64,000 nucleotides of DNA, from NCBI GenBank assembly GCA_965662355.1, contig CBFIHP010000023.1, positions 1 through 64,000 of the forward strand, in the 5' to 3' direction. The translations under genes were made by a program, and so were the position numbers. The DNA is from GCA-2683825 sp965662355. Its GTDB lineage: Bacteria > Planctomycetota > UBA1135 > GCA-002686595. Every line of letters begins with the position of its first letter. Position 1 is the first letter of the stretch. Under the pieces are notes generated by a model. It was not told the DNA's origin. It saw only the letters and a program-made list of their open reading frames with translations, and ran no database searches. This document shows positions 1-8,878 of this stretch, piece after piece.

Positions 1-48
1 TGCAAGTCGCCACGGCTGGAGAGGGGATTCGAGACAACCCTTGCCCCT

Positions 49-1377
49 CTATCCTTCTTGGGCTGCCTGGGTCGTGGCCTTGGGTTCTGGCAGGCCGATA
101 GCGAGCCCGACCGGCAACAGGAGGAACACGCCCCCGATCCAATAGGGGGCCGCACTGCCCATCTGCCAGTACAAAACGCCGCCGAGAATGGGCCCGAGGG
201 CGCGGGCCAGGGCTCCGGCGGAGCGGAAGCAGCCGAGGACCAGGCCCTGGTTCTCGAGAGGCGAGTACCTCGAAACCAGGGAGGACAGGCACGGCATGGC
301 CAGGGCGCTGCCCACGGCCATGGCGAAGAGGCCTGCGTAGAGAACTCCTGCGGACTGCGCTATGGCCACGGCGAAAAAGCCGGGCAGGAGGATGACGAGG
401 CCGCGGATGGCGAGCTTCTTCTCCCCGAGCCTGGGAGCCATGCGCCGCACGATTCCGCCCTGCACGAAGGCGATGACGAAACCGACGAAGATGAACATCC
501 ACATGTTGTCCCGCGGTCCATAGTCGAAGCGCTCCTTGGCCAGGAAGGTCAAGGTGAACTCCATCGCGCTGAAGGCCGTCAGGTACAGGAAGTAAACGAG
601 CGTCGTGCGCGATACGCCTTCGAGTCCCAGCCGCGCAAGGGCACCCAGCGGGTTCCACAGTGCCGTGCGTGTGCTTGCGCCGCGACGCTCCTCGGGGTGC
701 GTTTCCTTCAGACGGGCGAGGACGAAGAGCAGGTTCAGGAGCGACAGCCCGAAGGCGATCGAGGCGCACAAGGAGAAGGGGTTCCAGGCCAGCCCCAGTT
801 CGTAGCTCTGGGTCAGTGAGGCTTCGTCCGGGGCGGTCATGCCGCCGATGGCCGGGCCGAGAATGAAGCCCAGGCCGATGGCCATGCCGACGATGCCCAT
901 GGCGCCCGCGCGCTTTTCCGCCGTGCTCGAGTCGGCCACGACGGCCGTGGCCGTCGAGATGTTGCCGGCCATGATCCCGCCCACGATGCGCGAGACGAAC
1001 AACCACACGAAGGAGCCTGCGTACATCCACAGCAGATACCCAACCGCGGTCCCCACCAGCGTCACGATCAGGGTCGGTCGGCGACCGATGCGGTCCGAGA
1101 GCCCGCCCCAGATCGGGGCAAAGAGAAACTGCAGGAGCGAGTAGACCGTTCCCAAAAGTCCACCGAAGAGCGTGACCACGGCCCAGTGGTTGTCGGCGCC
1201 GGCGATGTCCGTGAGGCTCTGGACGATGCCCCCGACGAAACTGTCCGCCCCCTCGCGCTCGAGGTAGAAGTCCAAAAGGGACGGAAACAGGGGGAAGAGG
1301 ATCGAAAACCCGACGATGTCGAGGAAGACGATCCCGAAGACTAGGCCGAGGGCGCCTCGCGACTTGTCCTTCTTCAT
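49..1377 (-). CDS. MFS efflux transporter (Tet/drug:H+ antiporter-like)
   Basis: A 442-residue integral membrane protein of the major facilitator superfamily, most like the tetracycline/multidrug exporters; it probably extrudes a small molecule in exchange for protons. The first helix follows the short cationic start MKKDKSRG. MFS motif A, GGLSDRIGRRP, lies in the loop after helix 2 (about residues 91-101), and about twelve hydrophobic helices follow with a small charged tail. The open frame continues 95 codons upstream, but that part is Arg/Ser-rich, unlike a transporter and antisense to pabB, so I chose the ATG at 1377. The gene is divergent from pabB with 46 bp between starts. Substrate cannot be told from sequence. 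Confidence 0.85.
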   Translation of the reverse strand: MKKDKSRGALGLVFGIVFLDIVGFSILFPLFPSLLDFYLEREGADSFVGGIVQSLTDIAGADNHWAVVTLFGGLLGTVYSLLQFLFAPIWGGLSDRIGRRPTLIVTLVGTAVGYLLWMYAGSFVWLFVSRIVGGIMAGNISTATAVVADSSTAEKRAGAMGIVGMAIGLGFILGPAIGGMTAPDEASLTQSYELGLAWNPFSLCASIAFGLSLLNLLFVLARLKETHPEERRGASTRTALWNPLGALARLGLEGVSRTTLVYFLYLTAFSAMEFTLTFLAKERFDYGPRDNMWMFIFVGFVIAFVQGGIVRRMAPRLGEKKLAIRGLVILLPGFFAVAIAQSAGVLYAGLFAMAVGSALAMPCLSSLVSRYSPLENQGLVLGCFRSAGALARALGPILGGVLYWQMGSAAPYWIGGVFLLLPVGLAIGLPEPKATTQAAQEG

Positions 1378-1423
1378 GGCTCCCTTGTACGTTGCGCGCA
1401 CAGCCGATGGAACGACGTAGCCC

Positions 1424-2845
1424 GTGAAGGACACCCCGCCCGAAAAGAAAGTCGAAGCCCGGCCCGGAGGCCTGCGCTTCGCGCCGCGCTGTTTCGCCTT
1501 GGAACAGGAGGGCGAGCCCCAGGATTTCCTGGCCCGTCTCGAGAGCGTCGTGCGCCACCCCTGCCTCCTGGATTCCGCCGGTGGCGAGCCGCGGCGCTTC
1601 AGTCTGTTGGCCTTCGATCCCCTGGCACTTGCGTTGCCGAAGAGTCTCGCTGAGTTGCGCAAGGTGCTCCGTGGGATCGTGAGAGAGCGCGGCGACAGCG
1701 TGCCCGGGTTCTTCCAGGGGGGATTCCTGGGCGCCCTGGCCTACGAGGCGCTCGCCCGGGAAGCGCCGGGGCTCGCGCTCCCACCGGACCCCCTGGGCCT
1801 GCCGTGGATGGTCGGAGGTTTCTACACGGACTTTCTCGTGCGCGACGAGGAGCGGGGTTCTTGGACACTGGTGCTGGGCGACGAACCCGGGGATGGGCGG
1901 CGTGCCCTTGCAGATCGCAAGCGCCACATCCTGGCGGCCCTCGACGCTCCAGCAGGTGAAGAACCCGAGCTGCACTTCGAGGGCCAGCTCGAACGCCACG
2001 TTTCCGAAGCGCTGCATCGCGAGCGCATCGAACGCGCGCGCAGCTGGATTGCGGAAGGCGAGATCTACCAGGCGAACGTCACACAACGCTTCTCCCGTGG
2101 AGTGCGCGGTTCCAAGAGCGAGCTCTATCGCCGCCTGCGCCTGCTGCAGCCGACACCCTACGCGGGATACCTCGCCTTCGATGGAGGTGCGCTCTTGAGT
2201 GCTTCGCCCGAGCTCTTGCTCGAATTCGAAGCGGGGCGTGCACGGACGCGACCGATAAAGGGGACCGCTCCCCGGGATCCCGATCCCACGCGCGACACCG
2301 AGCTGGCCCAGGGGCTCTTGGAGAGCGATAAAGATCTGGCCGAGCTGGGCATGATCGTCGATCTCGAGCGCAATGACCTCGGCCGCATCGCGGAAACGGA
2401 TAGCGTGCATGTCACGGGCTTTCCGTCCCTCGAGAGCTACGCCAGCGTGCACCACATGGCCGCCGATGTCAGCTGCCGTCCGCGTGACGATGTCGATGCG
2501 CTCGACGCACTGCGCTCGCTCTTTCCCGGCGGCTCGATCACCGGAGCGCCGAAGCGGCGTTGCATCGAATTGCTGGCGCAGCTCGAAGAGGAGGGGCGGG
2601 GGTTTTTCTATGGATCGCTCTTCAGTCTGGACACGCGCGGGCGCATGTTCGCGAACCTCCTGATCCGGACCCTGATCTGGCGCGACGGAGCGCGCCCCCG
2701 GGTGCACTACCGGACGGGAGGGGGGATCACGTGGGCTTCCGACTCGCAGCTGGAGGAGCGAGAATGCACCTGGAAGGGCGAAGCTCTGGCCCGGGCCCTG
2801 GGTCACGAATCCACGGACAAGAGCCCTTTGCTTTTGCCCCGCTGA
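1424..2845 (+). CDS. pabB: aminodeoxychorismate synthase component I
   Basis: A 473-residue chorismate-binding enzyme that makes 4-amino-4-deoxychorismate, the precursor of p-aminobenzoate for folate, using ammonia from a glutaminase partner. The C-terminal half carries the family signature: IYQANVTQRF, then PIKGT at residues 277-281, then the acidic metal-binding stretch LGMIVDLERNDLGRI and GSITGAPK. In this family the Lys of PIKGT marks PabB, whereas TrpE has Ala (PIAGT). Translation appears to start at GTG 1424; no strong Shine-Dalgarno is visible. The next genes on the strand are a porin-like gene and pabC, so two folate steps flank an outer-membrane gene. No pabA glutaminase lies in the window. 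Confidence 0.93.
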   Translation: MKDTPPEKKVEARPGGLRFAPRCFALEQEGEPQDFLARLESVVRHPCLLDSAGGEPRRFSLLAFDPLALALPKSLAELRKVLRGIVRERGDSVPGFFQGGFLGALAYEALAREAPGLALPPDPLGLPWMVGGFYTDFLVRDEERGSWTLVLGDEPGDGRRALADRKRHILAALDAPAGEEPELHFEGQLERHVSEALHRERIERARSWIAEGEIYQANVTQRFSRGVRGSKSELYRRLRLLQPTPYAGYLAFDGGALLSASPELLLEFEAGRARTRPIKGTAPRDPDPTRDTELAQGLLESDKDLAELGMIVDLERNDLGRIAETDSVHVTGFPSLESYASVHHMAADVSCRPRDDVDALDALRSLFPGGSITGAPKRRCIELLAQLEEEGRGFFYGSLFSLDTRGRMFANLLIRTLIWRDGARPRVHYRTGGGITWASDSQLEERECTWKGEALARALGHESTDKSPLLLPR

Positions 2846-2863
2846 AACGCTCTGCTTGCTCTG

Positions 2864-3934
2864 ATGAAGCGCTCGTCTCGCTCCGTCGTGACCCACCTCG
2901 CGTGGTCCGCCGTCTCCTTTTTCGCCCTGTCCAGCCACGGCCTGGCCGGGCAAGAAGCAAAAGGCAATTCCACACACGAGGACGTCTCCTACGGCGGATT
3001 GATCCGCGCCTTCTGGGGCATGTCGGACGACACGATCGTGACCCTGGGGGATCCGGTGGCCTCGGTGCTGCTCGACGAGGCCCAGGTGTTCACCGAGTTC
3101 AGGCGTGGAACGATGTTGATTCGCACCCAGCTCGAGCTGTCGTCGGGAACCGCTCGACTCGAGGACGGCTACATCGCCTTTCGAGCAGGGGACTCACTCG
3201 GTGTGAGAGTGGGACAGTTCAAGCCGCGCATTCTGCATAGCGCGTCGGCGAATCCCGAGACGCTCGTTTTTCGCGACCGCACGATCCTTGGCGAGCGTTT
3301 CGACTTCTACGACCATGGCGTCGAGGTGTCGGGAGCCCAGGATCCCTTCCGTTGGTTCGTGTCGCTCGTGAACGGACCGGACGGCCAGGAGGATGGGTAC
3401 TTTTCCGCCGGACGTGTGGAGTGGGCTTCCTACGAGAGCGAGCTGGGGCTCGCCGAGGGCGCACGCGGCGCGCCGGACTATCTCATCTGCGACGTGGGCC
3501 TCTTCGGGTTCTTCGACTCCGCGACCAAGAGCTCCGTTTTCGATGCTGGGGGATACGGGATCGACCTCACGTTGACGCTGGGGCCCTGGTACGCCCACAC
3601 GGAGTTCACCCATCTGGAGAAGTTCTTCCCGGCTTCACCGGTCTCCGTGCACGGCAATCCAACGCTCGTGCTCGCGCCGGATTCGAGCCCTTTGTCCATG
3701 ACCTTTGGGCATCGCATCGGCGAGGAGTGGGTGGCCAATGCTCGCTGGGAGCGGGCCGACGATGTACCCCACACCGATCACTATGCGTTTGCTCTCAACC
3801 ACTTTCCGGGGAACGGGTCGTTGATGATCACCGGCGACGTCAGCTACTACGAAACGCGCGGACCCCAGGGCCTGGTCTTCAGCTTGGGCATGACCATCGG
3901 AGCCAATCGCCCCAGTCACGTACGGGAGTACTAG
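2864..3934 (+). CDS. porin-like outer-membrane beta-barrel protein
   Basis: A 356-residue exported protein. Residues 1-29 form a signal peptide with a hydrophobic core, ending near GLAGQ. The rest is alternating short strands rich in Tyr/Phe/Gly, with features of phosphate-selective-porin or maltoporin-like barrels: GVRVGQFKPR near residue 113, a run of strand-turn-strand units, and a final strand FSLGMTIGAN close to the C-terminus. It probably forms a channel in the outer membrane; the solute is unknown. It sits 18 bp after pabB and 3 bp before pabC, so it looks co-transcribed with them, although no functional link is obvious. Confidence 0.6.
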   Translation: MKRSSRSVVTHLAWSAVSFFALSSHGLAGQEAKGNSTHEDVSYGGLIRAFWGMSDDTIVTLGDPVASVLLDEAQVFTEFRRGTMLIRTQLELSSGTARLEDGYIAFRAGDSLGVRVGQFKPRILHSASANPETLVFRDRTILGERFDFYDHGVEVSGAQDPFRWFVSLVNGPDGQEDGYFSAGRVEWASYESELGLAEGARGAPDYLICDVGLFGFFDSATKSSVFDAGGYGIDLTLTLGPWYAHTEFTHLEKFFPASPVSVHGNPTLVLAPDSSPLSMTFGHRIGEEWVANARWERADDVPHTDHYAFALNHFPGNGSLMITGDVSYYETRGPQGLVFSLGMTIGANRPSHVREY

Positions 3935-3937
3935 GCC

Positions 3938-4729
3938 GTGGTGGAGTTTCCGTTCGTATGGACGAACGGCGAGGTTCACGAGCGTTCGATCGAACGTGCG
4001 TCCAGCGGGGGGGACGAGCTTGGTGTCATCGAGACCTTTCTGTGGCAGCGCGATTCCTTTCGCTGCGCTGGGCTGCACCAGCAACGGCTCGAACGTGGGT
4101 TGACGCTCGTCAAACGCCAGGCTCCCCTCGCCGTGTCCATGCAAGCCGTGGCTCGCGCTCTGTGTGCGGCGAACCGTGTCACGGAGGCGGTCGTGCGCAT
4201 CGAGGTGACCGCCCAGGACATTCGGGGGAGCCTTCGCGAGCGGCCCCCGGCCGGATCCATGGCGGTGTTTCTGGGCGCTACCGCGCTGCCCGAGGAGACG
4301 TATCCAACGGGTTCCAAGACGACGCGACGAGACACTTACGAGCAGGCTCTCGCCCTCGCCCGGGGTGCTGGGATGGACGAGGCGTTGCTGCTGGATGGCA
4401 CCGGCGGTGTGGCCGAGGGCAGCTTCAGCAACGTTTTCGCCGTCCTGGAAGAGGGCCTTGTGACTCCGGATCTCGGGGGCGGTGGGGTTGCGGGAATCTG
4501 TCGCGAATGGCTCCTGGGGGGCCCGGATCCCATCCTTCGGGCCAGCCACCTGGCTCCTGCGAGCCTCTTTCAGGCCTCGGAGGTGATCCTGACCAACGCG
4601 CTGCGAGGTCCCCTGGGCGTGCGCCGTCTGGGGAGCCAGGAACGCCTACGTGATGACCTCCCGGGGGCCCGGGGTCCCGTTTGTCGGGCCTGGGCGCGGC
4701 GCTGGCAGGCCCTGCTTCCCGAGACCTAG
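3938..4729 (+). CDS. pabC: aminodeoxychorismate lyase-like class IV aminotransferase
   Basis: A 263-residue PLP fold-type IV enzyme that probably converts aminodeoxychorismate to p-aminobenzoate and pyruvate. The PLP-binding lysine is K127 in TGSKTTRRD. It is followed by the typical DEALLLDGTGGVAEGSFSNV stretch and, near the C-terminus, the EVILTNALRG strand, where family members have a similar Asn-containing motif. Start is GTG 3938, 3 bp after the porin-like stop. Pairing with pabB two genes upstream supports PabC over a branched-chain or D-amino-acid transaminase, but the family is hard to split by sequence alone. Confidence 0.82.
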   Translation: MVEFPFVWTNGEVHERSIERASSGGDELGVIETFLWQRDSFRCAGLHQQRLERGLTLVKRQAPLAVSMQAVARALCAANRVTEAVVRIEVTAQDIRGSLRERPPAGSMAVFLGATALPEETYPTGSKTTRRDTYEQALALARGAGMDEALLLDGTGGVAEGSFSNVFAVLEEGLVTPDLGGGGVAGICREWLLGGPDPILRASHLAPASLFQASEVILTNALRGPLGVRRLGSQERLRDDLPGARGPVCRAWARRWQALLPET

Positions 4730-4825
4730 CCCCTTTGACCTCCCCCGAAGCGCGTCCTGGGGGTATCGTCCGGGGACTGTCCCCATCTCGTTCGGATACA
4801 CGCACGCTCAGACTGGAAGGCCAGC

Positions 4826-5596
4826 ATGTCGATCCTCGTCGCAACGCTCCTCACCCTCGTTCCCGTAACCTCCATTGTGCAGGAGGACGAAACGCCCATC
4901 GTCGACAAGCGCCCCGAGATCAAGGCGCTGCTCGACACGTTCAAGGGGCACACGAAAAAGCGCGGTGCCAAGGATGTGGATGCGATCGAGATCATCGACG
5001 AACTGGTCAAGGAATGGCCCCAGACCGGTCCAAAGGACAGGAAAGCGATCGTCAAGGAGCTCGAAAAGGTCTTCAAGCTGAAGCGCACGAAAGAGCGCGA
5101 ACCGGGGGTCCCCGAGGAGCGGCTCTATGGCGCAGCAGCGGTTGCCATGGGGGAGATGGGGCCCGAGAGTGTGAAGCCCCTCGCGAAGCTCCTCGGCGCC
5201 AAGAACATCAAGAAGAAGATCCGCCTGCAGCGCACGATCGCCATCGCCCTGGGGAGTACGCGCGACCTGGGTGGCAGCGATGCCCTGCTGGGGCTCTTGA
5301 AACACCACGATCCGGTTCTGGTCGGGGCCGGTGCGGAGGCACTCAGCTACTTCGTCGACGCCCCGCTGAAGAACCGCAAGGAGATGTTCAACGAGCAGTT
5401 GAAGATCCTGATGGGGCAGAAGGCGACCAAGGACGCGGATCCGACCAACATCGAGGCCCTGGAACGCTGGAATACGATCTCGGGCCCGATCGTCAACTCG
5501 CTCCAGAAGCTCTCCGGTCACGACGAGCGAGATCCGGCAACCTGGCAGGCCTGGTGGAACGAGAACAAGAAAAAGAACTGGGACGATCTGGGTTGA
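4826..5596 (+). CDS. exported HEAT-repeat protein
   Basis: A 256-residue protein with a short hydrophobic N-terminus (SILVATLLTLVPVTSIV) that looks like a signal peptide. It is then strongly helical and Lys/Glu-rich. Residues of about 95-175 contain HEAT-type units (YGAAAVAMGEMGPESVKPLAKLL; QRTIAIALGSTRDLGGSDALLGLL; VLVGAGAEALSYF), which usually make a curved protein-binding scaffold. The C-terminus ends in a Trp/Lys/Asn-rich segment (WQAWWNENKKKNW), a tail often seen in planctomycete HEAT proteins. The next gene starts 11 bp downstream, so the two are probably translated together. No enzymatic motif is present. Confidence 0.7.
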   Translation: MSILVATLLTLVPVTSIVQEDETPIVDKRPEIKALLDTFKGHTKKRGAKDVDAIEIIDELVKEWPQTGPKDRKAIVKELEKVFKLKRTKEREPGVPEERLYGAAAVAMGEMGPESVKPLAKLLGAKNIKKKIRLQRTIAIALGSTRDLGGSDALLGLLKHHDPVLVGAGAEALSYFVDAPLKNRKEMFNEQLKILMGQKATKDADPTNIEALERWNTISGPIVNSLQKLSGHDERDPATWQAWWNENKKKNWDDLG

Positions 5597-5607
5597 GGAG
5601 CCTCCAA

Positions 5608-7347
5608 GTGGACCGAGGACAGGCCGGGCGGGCCGCCTGGTCCTGGGTCTTCACCGCCGCGCTCTTCGTGGGCGCGTTCTGTGGCCTGAGGTTCCTCGAG
5701 GGCACCCCCCGGGGCTGGCTGATCGGTCAGGGAGAGCGGGCCCAGGTCGCCGCGAAGAACGCCACCACCCGGGTCTGGTTCGGGGCCAGCCAGGGGGCGG
5801 CGGAGACGCGGCTTCGGGCCGGCCTGCTGCCCCTGCACGCCGGTTGCGCGAGCGATGGATCCTGTGTGTTCGGAACGTACCGCGCGCAGCGCCTGGTCGA
5901 GCGCCTGGGGATCGAGCGCGAGGGCGAGCTGTTGCGCCTGGTTCTCGAGCTCGAAATGCCCGAGCCGGAAGGGCCGGAAGATGGCCCGGCGTCCAGCGAG
6001 GTGGCGCCCGAGAATCCGGGGAGTCTGCGCGTCCTGGGGGTCCGTCTCGTCGATGCCCAGGGTGAAGAACGAGCTGTTTCACTCCATACCCTCGTCGATG
6101 CGGAAACCGCGCGCGATCCGCTATTGCATCTGTTCCTGCAGCGCCCGGACGAGCTTTCCCTGGAGGAAGGGAAGCCGTGGATGTTGTGGGGCAGTCTTCA
6201 AAGCGAGGACACGTTGCGGCTCGAGCTGGATGTCGAGGGGCGCGCCGAAGCACTCCTGATCGAGCTGCAATCCGAAGAAGCCTCCGTGCACGGATTGCCG
6301 CGCTGGTTCGGGCGCACGGCACAGGAGGTTGCGTTCGCTGGCGAGGATCCGCGGGACGCCGAGATTGCGCGGCTCAAGCGCGAGCTCGAGGTCGAGAAGG
6401 AAAAACGTTTCGAACGCGAGATGACCTGGTTCGAATTCAATCGCACCCTCGCCTCGATGCGCTGGAACACACCGGCCTTCCCCCAGGATGCGAAGTACGC
6501 TCCGTTGGCCTCGCCGTCGGAAGCCGCGCTCCCCAAGGAAGAGGAGCCCGAACCGGATCCCGAGCTCCTGCGCCAGAAAGAACGTGCACGCACGATCGGC
6601 ATCGCCCTCAACGCGCTCATGCGGATCGAGGGGCTGCGCGGACTCGACCTGCTCGAGCCGGGGCTTCTGCACGGAGAGTTCATCGGTCCGGTGGTCTTCC
6701 GCACGCTCGATGTGCGCGGTCGCCTGACCGGCAGCCTCAGCGCCAAGCGTCTGCGCCTGGAAGCCAGCCGCGCTGCGCGGACGCTGACCATCGTGCTCGA
6801 GGAGGGCACGGAGACCATCGCCGGGGAGACCGCAGCCTTCTCGAGCGGTGTACGCCGTATCGTTCTGCCCCACGTGGACCCCGAGGACTGGCTGGAGCAG
6901 ATGCCCGAGCTGTTCGTCGATCGAGCCTCCGAGCTGGGCGAGGATGACGGTCGCTGGCACCTTCCCAGTCTGCGCCTCGAACTGAATCGTTTGCTCGCGC
7001 TCGATGCCGCGAGTGGTTTCTTTCGCGTCCGCGCTATCGGAGGCTGTTGGGGCGACAGTCTCGTGGGTTTGCACCTCGAGGAATTCGATGGCAGCGGCCG
7101 GGTTCTGCGGCGCTTCTTCGCCGATCGAGCCCGAATCCAGGTAGGCGAGGGGAGCGTGGTGCTCGAACTCTTCGATGGAGCCATCGTGCGCGGTGGCGAG
7201 AAGGCGCTCTTCCGCGAGGGGGTGCATCGGATCTACCTCCTGCGAACCCCGCAGGAGGAGTGGCGCAGGGCGAAGATTCCCCGGGCGGGAAGCGCCGCCA
7301 GCGAGTCTTCGGGCGAGGGATCGACGGGGAACGCGAGCAAGGGTTGA
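5608..7347 (+). CDS. membrane-anchored coiled-coil protein of unknown function
   Basis: A 579-residue protein I do not recognise. The open frame runs far upstream inside the HEAT gene, so I placed the start at GTG 5608, which has a GAGGAG Shine-Dalgarno eight bases before it. Residues 10-29 form one transmembrane helix (WSWVFTAALFVGAFCGL), putting the bulk outside the cytoplasm. Around residues 250-275 is a charged coiled coil (DAEIARLKRELEVEKEKRFE). The flanking parts are Glu/Arg/Leu-rich, with repeated short beta elements such as LHGEFIGPVVFRTLDVRGRL. Its position after a HEAT-repeat exported protein suggests an envelope role. No catalytic motif is visible. Confidence 0.65.
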   Translation: MDRGQAGRAAWSWVFTAALFVGAFCGLRFLEGTPRGWLIGQGERAQVAAKNATTRVWFGASQGAAETRLRAGLLPLHAGCASDGSCVFGTYRAQRLVERLGIEREGELLRLVLELEMPEPEGPEDGPASSEVAPENPGSLRVLGVRLVDAQGEERAVSLHTLVDAETARDPLLHLFLQRPDELSLEEGKPWMLWGSLQSEDTLRLELDVEGRAEALLIELQSEEASVHGLPRWFGRTAQEVAFAGEDPRDAEIARLKRELEVEKEKRFEREMTWFEFNRTLASMRWNTPAFPQDAKYAPLASPSEAALPKEEEPEPDPELLRQKERARTIGIALNALMRIEGLRGLDLLEPGLLHGEFIGPVVFRTLDVRGRLTGSLSAKRLRLEASRAARTLTIVLEEGTETIAGETAAFSSGVRRIVLPHVDPEDWLEQMPELFVDRASELGEDDGRWHLPSLRLELNRLLALDAASGFFRVRAIGGCWGDSLVGLHLEEFDGSGRVLRRFFADRARIQVGEGSVVLELFDGAIVRGGEKALFREGVHRIYLLRTPQEEWRRAKIPRAGSAASESSGEGSTGNASKG

Positions 7348-7372
7348 CCCCCGGGGACTCGCCCGGGATAAC
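7344..7372 (+). promoter_or_regulatory. candidate sigma70-type promoter of xseA
   Basis: TTGACC at 7344-7349 and GATAAC at 7367-7372, 17 bp apart. The predicted transcription start falls at or next to the ATG at 7379, so any transcript from here would be leaderless. Consistent with this, xseA has no Shine-Dalgarno (CCCTTCC precedes the ATG). Confidence 0.35.
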
Positions 7373-7378
7373 CCTTCC

Positions 7379-8878
7379 ATGGCACGCCGCTCCGAGAAGC
7401 CGGTTCAGACGCCGGGGCTCTTCGATGACGCTGCGGAGCCTCGCCCGGCAGCGGAGGTGCGCACGCCGGAGCCCGCGCCGCCTGCACCTCTCGAGCCCCC
7501 GCGCAGCAAGGAGCCCGCTCCGCCCCTGACCGTCGGACAGCTGACGACGCGCATCAAGGAGCGCCTCCTCGAGTTCGGGCGCATCCGCGTCGAAGGCGAG
7601 ATCACCGGATTCAAGCGCCACACCTCGGGCCACGTCTACTTCGACCTGAAGGACGAGGGTGCGCGCATCGCCTGTGTCATCTGGCGCAGCACCGTCGCCC
7701 GGGGCCTCGCCTTCGACCCCAAGGAAGGGGATCAGGTGCTGGCCGTGGGGCGACTCGACGTCTACGAGCCGCGTGGCAACTACAAGCTGATCGTCGATCG
7801 CCTCGAGCCGCTCGGAGTCGGCGCGCTTCTCGCCCAGCTGGAAAAGCACAAGCGCGAGCTGGCTGCCCGTGGTTGGTTCGATCGACAACGTTCCCTGCCG
7901 TCCTATCCCGAACGCGTGGGCGTCGTGACCAGTCGAGACGGGGCCGCGTTGCGTGACTTCCTCCGTACGCGATCGCTGCGCTGGCCCGGCTATCCCCTTC
8001 GGCTTTGCCACGCTCCGATGCAAGGCCCCGGCGCCGCGGCCCAGATTGCCCAGGCGATCGCTCGCCTGGATGCCTCGGGTGTCGACGTCATCGTCGTGTG
8101 TCGCGGCGGGGGATCCCTCGAGGATCTGTGGGCTTTCAACGAGCTGCCCGTGGCCGAAGCGATCTGGAGCGCGAGTGTTCCCGTCATCAGTGGTGTCGGC
8201 CACGAGACCGACACGACCCTGGCGGACTTCGTCGCCGACCACCGGGCCCACACTCCAACGGATGCGGCGCAGACCATCCTGCCCGATCTCCAGCAGTTGC
8301 GAGCCAACCTGGCGCGCTCGGGCAACTATCTGCTGGAGGGCATGGAACGCGCCCTCGCCCGGCGCACCGATCAACTCGGGATCCTGTCACGTCGTCCGGT
8401 GCTACGGGACGCGCGCTGGATCCTCGATGCCCGACACCAACGCCTGGATGCTTTGCGAGCGCAGCTCAAGCCGTCGCTGGCGGCACTGCTCCAGGTTCCC
8501 ACGAATCGCCTGGCACAGTTGCAGACCCGGCTCGAGCGGCGCTCCCCCCAGGCAGCTCTCGCCGATTGGCGCCGGCGCCTGGGGTTGGCCTCGACCCGGC
8601 TGCAAAGCAACACCCAGCGAATTCTCGAGCGAGCGGGGAATCGGCTACAACAGAGCGCGCGCACGCTCGAGGTCGTCTCGCCCCTGGCCGTGCTCGGACG
8701 CGGCTATTCGCTGACGAAGAGAGAAGGCGCACAGACGCCCCTCTTGGACGCGACGAAGCTCGCCCTGGGAGACCGGGTCGAAACCCGCCTGTCGCGGGGG
8801 AGTTTTCGTTCCCGTGTCGAGGAAGTCGACGACGAGTCGGCGCCCGATTCATCCCTCTGCCCCGGGGAAGAGCAGTGA
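7379..8878 (+). CDS. xseA: exodeoxyribonuclease VII large subunit
   Basis: A 499-residue subunit of the enzyme that degrades single-stranded DNA from both ends. After a Pro-rich, poorly conserved N-terminus, the OB-fold nucleic-acid-binding domain begins at about residue 50 (LTVGQLTTRIKERLLEFGRI; GHVYFDLKDEGARIACVIWR). The catalytic domain follows with the hallmarks VGVVTSRDGAALRDFL, DVIVVCRGGGSLEDLWAFNE, PVISGVGHETDTTLADFVAD and RAHTPTDAAQ. A long coiled-coil region comes next, then the C-terminal LGRGYSLTKREG segment. Start ATG 7379 was chosen because upstream sequence is antisense-like. The small subunit xseB is not adjacent: the next gene overlaps by 4 bp and is a glycosyltransferase. Confidence 0.95.
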   Translation: MARRSEKPVQTPGLFDDAAEPRPAAEVRTPEPAPPAPLEPPRSKEPAPPLTVGQLTTRIKERLLEFGRIRVEGEITGFKRHTSGHVYFDLKDEGARIACVIWRSTVARGLAFDPKEGDQVLAVGRLDVYEPRGNYKLIVDRLEPLGVGALLAQLEKHKRELAARGWFDRQRSLPSYPERVGVVTSRDGAALRDFLRTRSLRWPGYPLRLCHAPMQGPGAAAQIAQAIARLDASGVDVIVVCRGGGSLEDLWAFNELPVAEAIWSASVPVISGVGHETDTTLADFVADHRAHTPTDAAQTILPDLQQLRANLARSGNYLLEGMERALARRTDQLGILSRRPVLRDARWILDARHQRLDALRAQLKPSLAALLQVPTNRLAQLQTRLERRSPQAALADWRRRLGLASTRLQSNTQRILERAGNRLQQSARTLEVVSPLAVLGRGYSLTKREGAQTPLLDATKLALGDRVETRLSRGSFRSRVEEVDDESAPDSSLCPGEEQ

